Shown here one piece after another: positions 42,621-51,018 of a stretch of 64,000 bases of DNA. Under the pieces are notes generated by a model. That model had not been told where the DNA came from. It made no database searches and saw only the letters and a list, made by a program, of their open reading frames with translations. Source of the DNA: Deltaproteobacteria bacterium (GTDB lineage Bacteria > Bdellovibrionota > Bdellovibrionia > Bdellovibrionales > JAMPXM01); contig JAFLCB010000012.1 of the NCBI GenBank assembly GCA_017302795.1, positions 1 to 64,000 on the forward strand, given 5' to 3'. How positions within the stretch are numbered: position 1 is the first letter of the stretch; each line of letters opens with the position of its first letter. A program made the translations under genes and the position numbers.

Positions 42621-43202
42621 TCAGTCTTTTTTGAAATCGCACTTAAGCTTCGACCAAGATTCAAACGAAACATCGCGAAACAATAGGAGGCTCTCCAAAG
42701 TCGATTCGGCGGTAGACACAAAGTCTCGTAACTTTTCCGCTCGCTCACGATTTACTGTGCATTCGCCCTGGAGCTCGGACGGGAGGCTGGATAGCGATTG
42801 AGAGGCGGAGGACAGGCCTGAAAGCATCCGACGTTCTCGCTTGCGCAGAACTCCAGCAATCACTGTGGCGAGATCTTGATTCGTGTCGTATAGGACGGCG
42901 CCTGATTTTGATTTTCCAACCGTTTGTATGACGTCATAATCCAAGAGTTCATTTAGGGACATACTAAGAAGTGCTTTCGAAATCCCCGCTCGTGCCGTTA
43001 AACAATGCGAATCAAGTGGCCGCCCGGCGAGAAACAGATGAGCCCAGATTCGTCCGTGTACGTTTTTAAAGCCCCAATACTCGATAAATTCACCAATGCG
43101 ATTGACGACATCCTCAAGCTCGGGGCAAGGGCGCTGATCGTTACTCAGGTGATTTTTCTGGTCGCCTTTTGGGACGGATTTCGTTTTTGTTTTCTTTGCC
43201 AT
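42621..43202 (-). CDS. GbsR/MarR-family transcriptional regulator (first paralogue)
   Basis: A winged-helix DNA-binding protein of 193 residues from ATG 43202 (MAKKTKTKSVPKGD). The frame is open further upstream, but that part overlaps the photolyase control region and has low-complexity sequence. The core RIGEFIEYWGFKNVHGRIWA and ISKALLSMSLNELLDYDVI (recognition helix region) closely resembles the regulator at 44701-45510. The C-terminal half is helical, probably for dimerisation. It diverges from the photolyase gene across about 100 bp, so it may control it. Confidence 0.85.
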   Translation of the reverse strand: MAKKTKTKSVPKGDQKNHLSNDQRPCPELEDVVNRIGEFIEYWGFKNVHGRIWAHLFLAGRPLDSHCLTARAGISKALLSMSLNELLDYDVIQTVGKSKSGAVLYDTNQDLATVIAGVLRKRERRMLSGLSSASQSLSSLPSELQGECTVNRERAEKLRDFVSTAESTLESLLLFRDVSFESWSKLKCDFKKD

Positions 43203-43302
43203 ATTAACAACTCTTGAACCTTCAAAAGCTAGAGTCTCGCCGATTGACAAGCAATCATAAAACAGTCCACGTAATGTTAACTTGGAATGTCGGTGGGGAT
43301 TT

Positions 43303-44664
43303 ATGGCGAAAGTCGTAATGTTTTGGTTTCGGAGAGATCTTCGATTAGAGGACAATCGCGGTTTGTCTCGGGCGCTGAAGTTGGCCGAAGAGCTTAATGC
43401 ATCGGTCGCCCCAGTGTTTATTTTCGACAAAGGAATTTTGTCGGAACTAGAAGACAAAGATGACGCTCGCGTCGGCTTCATTTACAAAACCATAGCTGCA
43501 ATGAAAGAAACCCTTCGGGCTCAAGGATCGGACCTCTTTGTTTGGCATGATCGGCCTCTAGACCTGTGGAAATCGATAGCTGCCAAAGGGCTGCCTCTGC
43601 CCGATGGCAGTTGTGCTGAAATTCTAAAAGTCATCGCCAATCACGACTACGAACCGAGGGCGATCAGGCGCGACGATGAAGCGCGAAAAGAACTGTCCGC
43701 TGCGGGGATCGACTTTGAAACTTTTAAAGACCAAGTCATCTTCGACCGGAATGAGGTCGTTAAGGATGATGGCAAACCGTATACGGTATTTACTCCGTTC
43801 TCGAAGCGGTGGCGCATGGTTTTTGAGGACCGCCGTTCGAGTGGTATCGATGAGCTTGCGCCTGAAGCGTGCGGAATTCGCTTCCGACATTTCTTGAAGG
43901 TTTCCGACGTACCTCTTCCCACGCTGGGCGAAGTTGGATTTACAGAAAATAGGCAAATTGAGCTGCCAGGGGTGCGCGTCGCTGCTTCAGTACTCGTCGA
44001 TTATGGGAAAAATCGAAATACTCCGTCGCTTCCGGGTACGACTCGCCTGGGACTTCATCTTCGTTTCGGGACGGTAAGTATTCGGAAGCTTGTTCGCTTG
44101 GCGATGGAACTTAACGCAGACGTTTGGCTGAGCGAATTGATCTGGCGTGAGTTCTTTATGCAGATTTTATTTCATTTTCCTCATGTGGACGGTCTTCCGT
44201 TTCGAAGGGAATACGAAAAGATCGTTTGGCGTAATAATGAATCGGAGTTTCAAGCTTGGTGCGAAGGTCGTACTGGTTACCCAATCGTTGACGCTGGAAT
44301 GCGCGAGTTAAATCAAACCGGCTTTATGCACAACCGCGTACGAATGATCGCAGGAAGTTTTTTAACTAAACATTTGTTGGTGGATTGGCGATGGGGCGAG
44401 GCCTATTTCGCAAGGAAGCTTTTAGATTTTGAGCTTTCCGCTAACAACGGCAACTGGCAATGGGTTGCCGGCTCTGGATGCGATGCTGCGCCTTACTTCC
44501 GCGTTTTCAATCCCACTCTGCAGGCGGAAAAGTTTGACCCTGATCAGAGGTACATCGCCAGATGGGTGCCAGAATTTTCAGCTATGGATTATCCAGCGCC
44601 GATCGTGGACCACGCCATTGCCAGAGCGCGAGTACTAAAAGCCTATGAAGTCTTAAAAAAGTAA
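43303..44664 (+). CDS. phrB: Deoxyribodipyrimidine photolyase (cryptochrome/photolyase family)
   Basis: Light-driven repair of cyclobutane pyrimidine dimers. It has 453 residues from ATG 43303. The N-terminal antenna domain starts VVMFWFRRDLRLEDN, and the FAD domain has GTTRLGLHLRFG, SELIWREFFMQIL and NNGNWQWVAGSGCDAAPYFR (given as NGNWQWVAGSGCDAAP). The tryptophans of the electron-transfer chain region are in place. It is flanked on both sides by GbsR/MarR-like regulators pointing away or towards it. Class I CPD activity is inferred from similarity. Confidence 0.94.
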   Translation: MAKVVMFWFRRDLRLEDNRGLSRALKLAEELNASVAPVFIFDKGILSELEDKDDARVGFIYKTIAAMKETLRAQGSDLFVWHDRPLDLWKSIAAKGLPLPDGSCAEILKVIANHDYEPRAIRRDDEARKELSAAGIDFETFKDQVIFDRNEVVKDDGKPYTVFTPFSKRWRMVFEDRRSSGIDELAPEACGIRFRHFLKVSDVPLPTLGEVGFTENRQIELPGVRVAASVLVDYGKNRNTPSLPGTTRLGLHLRFGTVSIRKLVRLAMELNADVWLSELIWREFFMQILFHFPHVDGLPFRREYEKIVWRNNESEFQAWCEGRTGYPIVDAGMRELNQTGFMHNRVRMIAGSFLTKHLLVDWRWGEAYFARKLLDFELSANNGNWQWVAGSGCDAAPYFRVFNPTLQAEKFDPDQRYIARWVPEFSAMDYPAPIVDHAIARARVLKAYEVLKK

Positions 44665-44683
44665 AGCCCGCTTGGAAGAGGGC
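44653..44683 (-). terminator. Possible terminator of the second GbsR/MarR gene
   Basis: On the minus strand, GCCC and GGGC (44680-44683 with 44666-44669) form a short stem around a 10-nt loop, followed by TTTACTTTTTT. The stem is only 4 bp, so strength is doubtful. It overlaps the end of the photolyase gene. Confidence 0.4.
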
Positions 44684-44700
44684 ATGTGACGGGTTGAAGG

Positions 44701-45510
44701 TCAGTAAATTCGAAAGCCAATTCCTTTTCCGCTGGTCAGGACCGGTGCGGAATCCGAAGCAGGCTTCGGAGCTTCCGTCACCTGGGATATTTCTATTTTC
44801 CCAGTTAAGTTATGCATTGCTTCCGCTTTTACGGAACTGCTCGGCTTTCTCATGCCGCCAACTGGTGCGATCGACTTTGCTCTAAGCTCTGCTTCCGTCG
44901 CAAGATCTGCCGTTAGGAATGACTTTCGCCATTCGCCAAAATCGACGGACTTAAAGGCGATAAAGCTTTCGAGTCCAATCGACGCCTTGCTGATTAACTC
45001 TCCTAGCATTTTTAGACTCTCGTCGCTCATTCCGTTTGCTTCGCGATCGCTGACAGATGTGCGTTCGAGTGAGCTTTGGGCTGCTTGAATTCGCGCGATG
45101 ATTCGCTTTTCGCGTTGGCGTAAGACGGACAAGATGACTTTCAAAATATCGGGATTGGTTCTGTACAGGTGTGTGCCCTTTGGGCTCTTGCCAACCTCTT
45201 CAATAACCTCGTACTCCAACAGTTCGCGAAGCGAGATACTAACCAGTGCTTTGGAGATTTTCATCTGTCGCACGAGGTCGGCCGCATCGAGCGGTTTCTT
45301 CGCAAGATAAAGATGCGTCCAAATTCGACCATGCACTCGTTTAAAGCCCCAGTAGTGAATGAATTCGCCAATTTGTTCGGCAAGATCTTCCATTTCTGGC
45401 ATCTTCGGAATGCTTTGCCGATCATAACTTTCCTGTTGATCGATCTCGTGTTCGGATTGAGAAAGCTCGCTGTCGGTGAGTCGTTGTTTTTCGCTGGTAA
45501 ACTGTGACAT
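44701..45510 (-). CDS. GbsR/MarR-family transcriptional regulator (second paralogue)
   Basis: A 269-residue winged-helix regulator. After a polar, acidic N-terminus (about 1-38) the DNA-binding core reads IGEFIHYWGFKRVHGRIWTH, DLVRQMKISKALVSISLREL and EYEVIEEVGKSPKGTHLYRT. It parallels the first regulator almost residue for residue. The C-terminal 60 residues are a Ser/Pro/Lys-rich tail not shared with it. AGGAG lies 8 nt before the ATG. The AT-rich upstream region has a perfect palindrome next to the proposed promoter, consistent with autoregulation. Confidence 0.88.
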   Translation of the reverse strand: MSQFTSEKQRLTDSELSQSEHEIDQQESYDRQSIPKMPEMEDLAEQIGEFIHYWGFKRVHGRIWTHLYLAKKPLDAADLVRQMKISKALVSISLRELLEYEVIEEVGKSPKGTHLYRTNPDILKVILSVLRQREKRIIARIQAAQSSLERTSVSDREANGMSDESLKMLGELISKASIGLESFIAFKSVDFGEWRKSFLTADLATEAELRAKSIAPVGGMRKPSSSVKAEAMHNLTGKIEISQVTEAPKPASDSAPVLTSGKGIGFRIY

Positions 45511-45580
45511 GTGGGACTCCTTGGCTGGCTCAAAACTGGTTCATGAGATCGTGAAAATAGAGGCTTGAGAGAACCTTGAG

Positions 45581-45611
45581 ACTATATTACCCAATATTCT
45601 TCAGGAATCAA
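45581..45611 (-). promoter_or_regulatory. Predicted promoter of the second GbsR/MarR gene
   Basis: Minus-strand TTGATT (45611-45606), then TAATAT at 45589-45584 with a 16-nt spacer, or TATAGT at 45586-45581 with a 19-nt spacer. The surrounding 45570-45660 is unusually A/T-rich. Confidence 0.5.
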
Positions 45612-45621
45612 TGAATTCATT
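45610..45621. promoter_or_regulatory. Perfect 12-bp palindrome, candidate GbsR/MarR operator
   Basis: AATGAATTCATT is fully symmetrical and overlaps the edge of the -35 box of the minus-strand promoter. MarR-family regulators bind such palindromes, and a protein bound here would block polymerase. Target protein is inferred. Confidence 0.5.
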
Positions 45622-45749
45622 TACTATCTATTTATTCAAATAATATCATTATCTTAGGCGATATGGTGGTGTAGGTTTTCAAGACAGCTTGAAATCTAGG
45701 TCGGCAAATGAGACTAAAGTTTAAGGGTGAGTAAACAAAGAGGTGTGTT

Positions 45750-47144
45750 TTGAAGGTTTTGATCACGGGAGCAACGGGACTTATCGGCTCGGAACTTGGG
45801 AGGGTCCTGGCGCTGCGAGGTGATCAAATCACAGCGTTGGTTCGAGATCCTATTCGCGTTCAAGCATCGCTTCCTTTTCCCGCCATGCTTGTGAAATGGG
45901 CGGCAGATGAACCTATGTCAGACGAAGTGCGAGCGGCACTTTTATCTGTCGACGCGATTGTGCATCTAGCAGGAGAGCCGGTTGCGGATGGGCGCTGGAC
46001 CGATGAACGAAAAAAAAGAATTCGCGAATCCAGAATTAACGGCACGGCTTCGCTTGTCGGCGCACTTAAGGAGGCTGGAAGTCGATCGTCTGTAAAAGTT
46101 TTCGTGCATGGCTCGGCAATTGGCATCTATGGAAATCGCGGGGACGAAATTTTGGATCACCAGTCGTCCCGAGGAAGCGGATTTTTGGCTGATGTTGTGG
46201 CGGCCTGGGAAGCCGAGCTCGATGTCCTTAGTACTGAAAAAGAAATCCGAACGGTGACGTTAAGAACCAGCGTTGTGCTTGCTCGGCACGGCGGTGCACT
46301 AAAAAAAATGCTACCGATTTTCCGAAACGGTTTGGGGGCAAGGCTTGGTCTCAGCGGCGATCAGTGGATGTCTTGGATCCATCTGGACGACATGATTCGT
46401 CTTCTCATTCATGCGATTGATTCTTCGAAAGTTGCGGGAGTGATCGAGGCCGCGGCGCCTCAGCCAGTAAGAAACAAGGACTTTACGACTAGTTTTTGCG
46501 AAGGTCTTGATGTCTTGCAGGGGCCTCCAGTTCCTGAGTTTGCGCTAAAGCTTTTGTACGGCGAGATGGCAAGTGTGCTGTTTGATTCTCAACGAGTCGT
46601 CCCAACTGCGACAAAAGCAACGGGCTTTGAATTTCATTTCCAGGAAATCGGCGTGGCCCTTGCCGATCTCTTGGCCCCACTTCGGGATCAGACGCACGAA
46701 TTGTTGGCAGAACAATGGGTGCCGGTGTCGGTTGACAAAGTTTGGCCCTACTTCTGTGACGAAAAAAACCTCGAGGAACTGACACCGCCCCTATTAAGTT
46801 TTCAGGTTTTGGGAAAGTCGACCGACCGAATGCAAGAGGGTACGCTGATCGACTATCGTCTAAGTTTGAACGGGATTCCATTTAGCTGGCAGACGAGGAT
46901 TGAGGACTGGGTGCCAGGAAAACGTTTTGTCGATAACCAGCTAAAGGGGCCCTATTCTTTGTGGCACCACACTCATGAATTTCTACCGATGGCAGGCGGA
47001 ACTTTACTTCGCGACCGAGTCTTTTACCGCTTGCCAATGGGAATCCTAGGGAATGTGGCGGCCGGATGGAAAGTCGTGCGGGACGTCGACACGATTTTTA
47101 AGTATCGGCGGAAAGTAATCCATGAGAAATTCGGAAAATTATGA
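45750..47144 (+). CDS. TIGR01777-type SDR epimerase fused to an SRPBCC domain
   Basis: A 464-residue fusion. Residues 1-295 form an extended short-chain dehydrogenase with GATGLIGSEL (NAD(P)-binding), SGDQWMSWIHLDD and the DUF1731-type end (GFEFHFQEIGVALADLL), as in the TIGR01777 (YfcH-like) family. Residues about 310-455 resemble an SRPBCC/START ligand-binding domain (WPYFCDEKNLEELTPPLL, GPYSLWHHTHEF, LRDRVFYRLP). The usual Y-x-x-x-K is not obvious (IGIYGNRGDE). TTG start at 45750. It overlaps the cinA-like gene by 4 nt. Confidence 0.85.
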   Translation: MKVLITGATGLIGSELGRVLALRGDQITALVRDPIRVQASLPFPAMLVKWAADEPMSDEVRAALLSVDAIVHLAGEPVADGRWTDERKKRIRESRINGTASLVGALKEAGSRSSVKVFVHGSAIGIYGNRGDEILDHQSSRGSGFLADVVAAWEAELDVLSTEKEIRTVTLRTSVVLARHGGALKKMLPIFRNGLGARLGLSGDQWMSWIHLDDMIRLLIHAIDSSKVAGVIEAAAPQPVRNKDFTTSFCEGLDVLQGPPVPEFALKLLYGEMASVLFDSQRVVPTATKATGFEFHFQEIGVALADLLAPLRDQTHELLAEQWVPVSVDKVWPYFCDEKNLEELTPPLLSFQVLGKSTDRMQEGTLIDYRLSLNGIPFSWQTRIEDWVPGKRFVDNQLKGPYSLWHHTHEFLPMAGGTLLRDRVFYRLPMGILGNVAAGWKVVRDVDTIFKYRRKVIHEKFGKL

Positions 47145-48391
47145 CTCTAGATCCCCTGCGCACAAGGCCGAATACTCGGGTTGCGACTCTAGCAGTCGGA
47201 ACTGAAATTACGGACGGCCAAATTCTTGATCGCAATTCAAAGTGGCTCTCGGAAAAAATGTTGGAAATGGCCTGTGTTATTGTCGAGCACCGTGCCGTAC
47301 CAGATGACCGTGAAAAGATTCTGCGAGGCCTCAGTGATCTGTCGACTCAATCGGATATTTTGTTTGTCACTGGGGGGCTTGGACCGACCAGCGACGATTT
47401 CACTCGGGACTGCGTTGCGCAATTCCTATCGGAAAACGCTTCTCCTGTATCACTTGTGTGGAATGAAGAAGCTTGGACTTGGGCGGAGGAGCGACTTAAA
47501 AGCCGCGGCTCGCCAATCACCGAAAATCAAAAGCAGCAGTGTTTTTTTCCATCAGGAACTTCCCTTTTAAAGAACAATCACGGAACTGCGTTCGGATTTT
47601 ATATCCACAAAAACGGAAACCTCCTGGTATGTTTGCCGGGCCCACCGCCTGAAATTGAATCGATTTGGAATGCCGGTTTGGAAACTGTCGTTCGATCGCT
47701 CGTTGGGACGGGTCACCTTTCGAAGCGAAGGCTTTCAATCTTGCGAACCATGGGAATCGGCGAAGGCGCGCTAGCGTTTGCTGTTGAGGAAATACTAACG
47801 GCCGTCGCTTCGAAATATCAGTTACCTCGGCTAGAAGTCGGTTACCGCGCGCACGCGCCCTACGTCGAAATCAAAATTTGGGCAGAGCCCAGTCGGCAAC
47901 CGATGGCCGATGAGGCCCTCGAGATCATTCGAAAAAAATTTGCGGAGTTCTATGTTAATTCTGATGACGAGGACTTGGCCGATGGATTCCTTGCGCAAGT
48001 GATTCGCAAGGAAGTTGCGGGGCGCAAGATCGCCATCATCGATTCTTTGACTCAAGGTGAATTTCACCGGCGTCTTTTGGAGAAGGCTCGCGCCAGGAGC
48101 AATACCAACAGCAATGGCACTGGAGATTATAGTTTACTGAGTGCCTTTTTGCAGGATGTGGTGTATCTCGTGGCTTCTCGTCCGGAACGGTTTCAGGCGG
48201 TCACCGATTTCGCAAAAACGTTCGAGGTATATAGCCTCGAACTCGGCGAAAATGACCGGCAAGTGGTTTTTCGCCACGATCAGGAAGTCCGAGTTAAGGA
48301 AATGCCTAAGCTAGTGGTAGGTGTTTCCACCGAACGCGGACGCAAATGGGTAACCGAAACGGCTTTGCGGATTTGGGGATGCGAAACGTGA
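47141..48391 (+). CDS. CinA-family protein with a divergent C-terminal half
   Basis: A 416-residue protein. The N-terminal molybdopterin-binding-like domain (about 14-180) is clear: VATLAVGTEITDGQILDRNS, FVTGGLGPTSDDFTRD and FPSGTSLLKNNHGTAFGF. In related CinA proteins this domain is an ADP-ribose pyrophosphatase. The C-terminal PncC-like domain is divergent: the E-S-C-T-G-G motif of nicotinamide-nucleotide amidases reads IDSLTQGEF, so amidase activity is uncertain. It overlaps both neighbours by 4 nt, so the three form an operon. Confidence 0.85.
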   Translation: MTLDPLRTRPNTRVATLAVGTEITDGQILDRNSKWLSEKMLEMACVIVEHRAVPDDREKILRGLSDLSTQSDILFVTGGLGPTSDDFTRDCVAQFLSENASPVSLVWNEEAWTWAEERLKSRGSPITENQKQQCFFPSGTSLLKNNHGTAFGFYIHKNGNLLVCLPGPPPEIESIWNAGLETVVRSLVGTGHLSKRRLSILRTMGIGEGALAFAVEEILTAVASKYQLPRLEVGYRAHAPYVEIKIWAEPSRQPMADEALEIIRKKFAEFYVNSDDEDLADGFLAQVIRKEVAGRKIAIIDSLTQGEFHRRLLEKARARSNTNSNGTGDYSLLSAFLQDVVYLVASRPERFQAVTDFAKTFEVYSLELGENDRQVVFRHDQEVRVKEMPKLVVGVSTERGRKWVTETALRIWGCET

Positions 48392-49116
48392 ATTCCAGTT
48401 TGCAGAAAGATCGCTTTGTGCACGTCGACCCAATCGACATGGCTCCGTATGGCGGCACAGGTTCGTCTTACACGGCCGACGAAATCCTTCGCCACTTGGC
48501 TCCGCGATTAACTGCCGAACGCTGGGCAAAAATTCAAAAAGTTGTCGCAAGTCGAACATGTGATGTTTCTGCAGTTCTTGAAAACATTTACGACCGTGGC
48601 AACACATCGGCGGTCATGCGCTCGGCGGAGGCCATGGGGTTTCAAAATATTCATTTGATTGAACCCGGTGATCGCTTCAAAGAAGCCAATCGTGTGACAG
48701 CGGGCGCCGACAAATGGTTGGACGTCATTCGCTTCCGCGAAACGCCCGATGCCGTGGAGCACCTGAAGGCAAGAGGGTACAAAGTGCTCGCGACTCATCT
48801 AGATGCCGGAGCAAAGCCGCTTGAAAGTTTAGACCTCACGGGTCCCCTTGCCATCGTCTTTGGAAATGAAAAAGACGGAATCTCGCCAGAGATGCAGAAG
48901 CTTGCCGACGCGACAGTCATTTTACCAATGCGCGGCTTTGTGCAAAGTTACAATATTTCGGTTGCTGCCGCGATTGCATTTCAGGCGATCTCCGCTGTGA
49001 GGTCACGAGCTGGGCTTTCCGGCACGTTAGCAGAAACCGAGCGTCGAATTTTAGAGGCGCATTACGTGTTGCGAACTTTGGATAATCCAGCCGACTTGCT
49101 GAAGCGCCTAGTTTGA
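48388..49116 (+). CDS. trmH: tRNA/rRNA 2'-O-ribose methyltransferase (SpoU/TrmH family)
   Basis: An AdoMet-dependent SPOUT enzyme; TrmH methylates G18 of tRNAs. From GTG 48388 (GTGA overlap with the upstream stop) it has 242 residues. SPOUT motifs: RGNTSAVMRSAEAMGFQNIH (motif 1, with the catalytic Arg), VFGNEKDGISPEM (motif 2) and ILPMRGFVQSYNISVAAAIA (motif 3). TrmH is favoured over RlmB by the motif-3 form and the lack of an L30-like N-domain. Its end overlaps the convergent lipoprotein gene by 9 nt. Confidence 0.88.
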   Translation: MNSSLQKDRFVHVDPIDMAPYGGTGSSYTADEILRHLAPRLTAERWAKIQKVVASRTCDVSAVLENIYDRGNTSAVMRSAEAMGFQNIHLIEPGDRFKEANRVTAGADKWLDVIRFRETPDAVEHLKARGYKVLATHLDAGAKPLESLDLTGPLAIVFGNEKDGISPEMQKLADATVILPMRGFVQSYNISVAAAIAFQAISAVRSRAGLSGTLAETERRILEAHYVLRTLDNPADLLKRLV

Positions 49117-49818
49117 AGTCGACTCGAGTTCTTTGATCTCGAGATCATTACGCGCACGAAGATCGCGAAGTGCTTGCAATTCTTTTTGAATGGCAGACTT
49201 CGGCCATGACTGAAGTGCTCCGTTATCGCTGTTCTTTAGAGCATCCGAAAGTACTGATGGTGGGGGTTCTGAGGGAGCGCGCCCAAGCGATTCCATTTGA
49301 CGCAGTTTTGCATCCACCTGACTTTCGATTTCCGTATTTTTCCTTTCGAGCGCCGCGATTTTAGCGCCGGTTTTGAAGCGTTTAAGAAAAGCGTCTTCGA
49401 CATGAGAAGGGCAGATACCTTGATACTCTTGACCCGATCTTCCCGCATCAAAACCTCGCTCGGGCGTGCAGTATTCTAAAAGTCCGCGCTGCCAACCGGC
49501 GTCGTAGAGCTCTCGATCAACCTTTGTCCCGCGGGCTTCGCACCGGCCAAGGTAAGCACTGTGATTTATTTCGATGCCGCTAAGACCGTCGACTCGACCA
49601 ACTTCAAACCAGTCTGCGTGGCCACACGGGTCCCCGGACACGGCCGGGTTTCTAATTCTCTTGATTGATGCAAGTCCGTCTCCGTCAAAGGCACGCTTAA
49701 GGCTTTCGCAACCGGCCAAAGAAAGAAGAATCAGAAGCACTGGAAAAATCCTGCCGAAAAACCTAGCGGAAGGCTTTTGAATGCAGATGAGCTTTCTATA
49801 AAACCGCGTCTCGGCCAT
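49108..49818 (-). CDS. DUF2799-like lipoprotein
   Basis: A 236-residue predicted lipoprotein. A hydrophobic segment ends in LSLAGCES, a good lipobox. The next part matches the DUF2799 pattern: DPCGHADWFEVGRVDGLSG, YDAGWQRGLLEYCTPERGFD and GQEYQGICPSHVEDAF. The C-terminal 90 residues are coiled-coil-like (LERKNTEIESQVDAKLRQME). The start at ATG 49818 lacks an obvious ribosome binding site; a TTG at 49890 is possible. Function unknown. Confidence 0.75.
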   Translation of the reverse strand: MAETRFYRKLICIQKPSARFFGRIFPVLLILLSLAGCESLKRAFDGDGLASIKRIRNPAVSGDPCGHADWFEVGRVDGLSGIEINHSAYLGRCEARGTKVDRELYDAGWQRGLLEYCTPERGFDAGRSGQEYQGICPSHVEDAFLKRFKTGAKIAALERKNTEIESQVDAKLRQMESLGRAPSEPPPSVLSDALKNSDNGALQSWPKSAIQKELQALRDLRARNDLEIKELESTSN

Positions 49819-49966
49819 AGGGAACTTTTGCCGGTTCCGGCCTTCAGAGTCATTCGCAAAGCTCGGCTTAGAAAGGAGTCGCTGGTTCAAGCGAATGCAG
49901 TGCGTAACCTCTAGTTAAGGGAGGGAAAAGTTTGCGAACTTTCGCTTGAAAAGGCAGTTTGGCGGC

Positions 49967-51013
49967 ATGCGCATTGGGCTGCTTCATGAATCCGACCTAC
50001 CCCCCCGAACTTACGGGGGAATTGAAAGAATTGTCGTCGCTCTAACGAGAGCCTATTTGAGGCGCGGTCACGATGTGACGGTCCTTTGTCGATCCGGTGA
50101 TGCCGGTAAAATTGCGGAAAACCCCGAAGACGCGAAATCAGGGCGACTAAAAATCCACCAGCTGCCTTCCGACTATCTGAATCGTCCTCCAAAAGAGTGG
50201 CTCCCGAAGCTCGATTTCCTTCATTCTCATCAGCCACTTCGTTTCAACGGAAGCGATGAGTTTCGGCCACCGATGCCGTTTCTCGTGACCATTCATGGAA
50301 ACGGAAGTGTGCAGGAAAACTATTGGAAGAACACGGCGTTCTTAAGCGAATCCCATGCGGCCAATCACCAAGCGAAATATTTTGTTTATAATGGCGTGGA
50401 CCCGACTCGCTACACCTATCAAGAAAAAAAAGAAGATTACTTCGTGTTCCTCGCGCGCACCACTTGGCGGGTGAAGAATGTGAAAACGGCGATCGCTTGG
50501 GCAAATGATCTCGGTGTTCGTTTAGAAATCATGGGCGGAAGTGGAGTCTCTCGCGGCAATATCCACTACAACGGCCTTGTCAACGAGCCAGAAAAAGTAA
50601 AGCTACTAGCCGGCGCAAGGGCGTTGGTTTACCCAACGAACTGGAATGAACCATGTGCCGGCGCACCACTAGAGGCCCTGGCTTGCGGTACACCCGTCAT
50701 CGCGACTGGCAATGGTTGTATGCCGGAACTTGTTCGTCCTGGGACCGGAGTGATCTGCAACACCTATCGGGAATTTCTTGAAGCTGCAGAAAAAGTAAAA
50801 TCTGTGCGCCCGGCCGATTGCCGAAAAGCTGTCGAAGAATTCTTTAGCGATGATCGCATGACCGATGACTATTTGAAGTTGATGGAAAAAGTCATTGCGC
50901 TGGGGGATCTCGATCATGAACCTTCGTTTGCTCCAAAGCCGCAAGCGGTAACGCTTTTGTACAAGCCGACACTTTTAAATCGCCTTCAGGTCGCACTGAC
51001 GGGAAAGGTCTAG
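49967..51013 (+). CDS. Glycosyltransferase family 4 of the heptose cluster
   Basis: A 348-residue GT-B enzyme from ATG 49967 (MRIGLLHESDLPPRTYGGIE). Donor-side motifs are FVFLARTTWRVKNVKTAIAW and NEPCAGAPLEALACGTPVIA, fitting GT4. It is the first gene of a rightward operon with an epimerase, hddC, hddA and gmhA, so it probably transfers the heptose or a derivative to a surface glycan. A longer version from TTG 49946 is possible. Confidence 0.88.
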   Translation: MRIGLLHESDLPPRTYGGIERIVVALTRAYLRRGHDVTVLCRSGDAGKIAENPEDAKSGRLKIHQLPSDYLNRPPKEWLPKLDFLHSHQPLRFNGSDEFRPPMPFLVTIHGNGSVQENYWKNTAFLSESHAANHQAKYFVYNGVDPTRYTYQEKKEDYFVFLARTTWRVKNVKTAIAWANDLGVRLEIMGGSGVSRGNIHYNGLVNEPEKVKLLAGARALVYPTNWNEPCAGAPLEALACGTPVIATGNGCMPELVRPGTGVICNTYREFLEAAEKVKSVRPADCRKAVEEFFSDDRMTDDYLKLMEKVIALGDLDHEPSFAPKPQAVTLLYKPTLLNRLQVALTGKV

Positions 51014-51018
51014 AGACG

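Noticed and set aside
43244-43277. TTGACA upstream of the photolyase as a promoter
   Set aside because: The only -10-like hexamer (TAATGT) is 22 nt away; spacing is too long to call.
43203-43481. N-terminal extension of the first GbsR/MarR gene by about 90 codons
   Set aside because: The extension is Ser-rich, covers the photolyase start and control region, and the regulator core begins well after ATG 43202.
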